DNA of 64,000 bases from Hydrogenophaga sp. (GTDB lineage Bacteria > Pseudomonadota > Gammaproteobacteria > Burkholderiales > Burkholderiaceae_C): the NCBI GenBank assembly GCA_016790705.1, contig JAEUOT010000030.1, positions 1 through 64,000 of the forward strand, given 5' to 3'. The notes below the pieces were generated by a model, which was not told where the DNA came from, did not search any database, and saw only the letters and a list, made by a program, of their open reading frames with translations. The translations under genes were made by a program, and so were the position numbers. Below, piece by piece: positions 63,148 through 64,000 of this stretch (its first letter is position 1; every line of letters starts with the position of its first letter).

Positions 63148-64000
63148 ATGACCACCACGGCCCAGACATCCGGTCCGGCGACTTTCCTGGCTTCGTCCCG
63201 GGCGGTCGTTCACACGCTGCCACAACTGCTGGCGGCGCAGGAGATGCACCGGCGCATGCCGATTGTCGGCCTGCGCGACGCCTTGCTGCAACTGCGTCTG
63301 CTCGATGAGGACACCGTGCAGCGGCTGCAGGAGGAGGATGCCGACCTGTTGCGGTCCCGCTCGGGCGAACTGGTGCAGCGGCTGCTGCTGACCGAAGACG
63401 AGCTGCAGCGGGCGCTGGCGCGGGTGGCCGGGTACATGGAGATCGAGGTGCTGGGGTTCGATGGCGACCCCAAGGCATTTGCCACGTTGCCGCTGCGCCA
63501 GGCGCACGCGCTGCACGTGGTGCCCCTGGGCATGGCCAACGAACAGTTCTACGTGGCCTCCTGCGCGCCGACCAGCGATGCGCTGCACCGTCAGTTGTGT
63601 TCGCTCACGGGGCATTCGGTGGCCATGGTCTGGGCCAGCCGCGAGGCGATAGAGCGCCGCCTGGAGGTGCAGGACCGGGTGGAGCGCGCCGGCCATGCGC
63701 GCAGTGCACCTGCCGTCGTCGACGACGTCAGGCGTCGGCTGACGCCCGCCAATGGCAGCGGACAGACAGCGGAGCACGCCGTGGTCGAGGATCTGGTGAT
63801 GCAGGCCATGGTGGAGGTTGGCTCGGCCGCAGAAGCCGAGCAGCTTGCCTCGGCCAGCGAGTCGGCCGGCATGGTGCGGCTGGTCAACGAGATGATCAGT
63901 GAGGCGCAGCGGGTGCATGCCTCGGACATCCACATCGAGACCAACCCTGGCGAGGCGCTGACAGCGATCCGTTTTCGCCGCGACGGTGACCTGGAGCCCT
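63148..64000 (+). CDS. GspE/PilB-type secretion ATPase, N-terminal part
   Basis: First 284 residues of a type II secretion/type IV pilus-family ATPase; the gene runs off the right edge. The N-terminal MshEN/GspE-N domain (LVQRLLLTEDELQRALARVAGYMEIEVL, with PLRQAHALHVVPLG) and the start of the ATPase N-domain, RLVNEMISEAQRVHASDIHIE and IRFRRDGDLE, are visible. The Walker motifs are outside the window. AGGAG precedes the ATG. The neighbouring ggt gene is divergent and unrelated. Confidence 0.88.
   Translation, partial: MTTTAQTSGPATFLASSRAVVHTLPQLLAAQEMHRRMPIVGLRDALLQLRLLDEDTVQRLQEEDADLLRSRSGELVQRLLLTEDELQRALARVAGYMEIEVLGFDGDPKAFATLPLRQAHALHVVPLGMANEQFYVASCAPTSDALHRQLCSLTGHSVAMVWASREAIERRLEVQDRVERAGHARSAPAVVDDVRRRLTPANGSGQTAEHAVVEDLVMQAMVEVGSAAEAEQLASASESAGMVRLVNEMISEAQRVHASDIHIETNPGEALTAIRFRRDGDLEP

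Overview
The window is high-GC DNA, densely packed with same-strand gene runs and little intergenic space. The dnaG-rpoD pair, the Lys/Ala-rich N-terminus of RpoD, the pmd-type protocatechuate 4,5-cleavage operon and the families of short structured intergenic repeats all suggest a Burkholderiales bacterium, most likely a member of the Comamonadaceae. This placement is inferred from gene content and sequence style, not from a database search.

Regions: (1) 1-3.2 kb holds dnaK (cut by the window edge) and grpE, each with a heat-shock-like promoter, then a fumarylacetoacetate hydrolase-family gene, a glycosyltransferase-like gene and an HxlR regulator. (2) 3.3-18.2 kb is one unbroken minus-strand run of 13 genes. 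Read from its promoter end it encodes enoyl-CoA hydratase, feruloyl-CoA synthetase, thiolase, SDR dehydrogenase, 4-hydroxybenzoyl-CoA-type thioesterase, a branched-chain-type ABC transporter with a fused LivM-LivG, a tannase/feruloyl esterase, a flavin reductase, an acyl-CoA dehydrogenase and a MarR regulator. A perfect 19-bp palindrome overlaps the promoter in front of the run. (3) 18.3-23.5 kb, divergent from that promoter, has an amidohydrolase and a TRAP transporter with two tandem binding proteins. (4) 23.5-28 kb carries assorted transport, oxidoreductase and regulatory genes. (5) 28.2-33.2 kb is pmdEFDABC, the complete protocatechuate 4,5-cleavage pathway. (6) 34.9-45.8 kb is a defence-like island. 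It contains a type I restriction-modification system whose hsdR-hsdS and hsdM are separated by six genes: a PD-(D/E)XK nuclease, an unknown protein, a GIY-YIG protein, a PIN-like protein, and a winged-helix/nucleotidyltransferase pair with its own promoter and operator-like palindrome. (7) 45.9-54.5 kb has a phytase-like esterase, a Spy/two-component operon, an ArsA-type ATPase, and a LysR regulator divergent from a second LigAB-type dioxygenase whose catalytic subunit looks gallate-dioxygenase-like. (8) 54.8-64 kb holds rpoD, dnaG, an acyl-CoA synthetase, a gamma-glutamyltranspeptidase and the start of a GspE/PilB-type ATPase.

The catabolic genes fit together. Plant phenolic esters would be cleaved by the tannase-family enzyme and the acids taken up by the ABC and TRAP systems. 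Hydroxycinnamates would be activated to CoA thioesters and shortened by a beta-oxidative route to a hydroxybenzoate, which would then enter ring cleavage through PmdAB or the second dioxygenase, ending in pyruvate and oxaloacetate. The steps joining the two halves, vanillate O-demethylation or 4-hydroxybenzoate 3-hydroxylation, are not in the window.

The parts most worth study are the split restriction island with its embedded regulator/nucleotidyltransferase unit, the palindrome controlling the hydroxycinnamate regulon, the apparently two-subunit gallate-type dioxygenase, and two repeat families in which stem pairing is conserved although the stem sequences differ.
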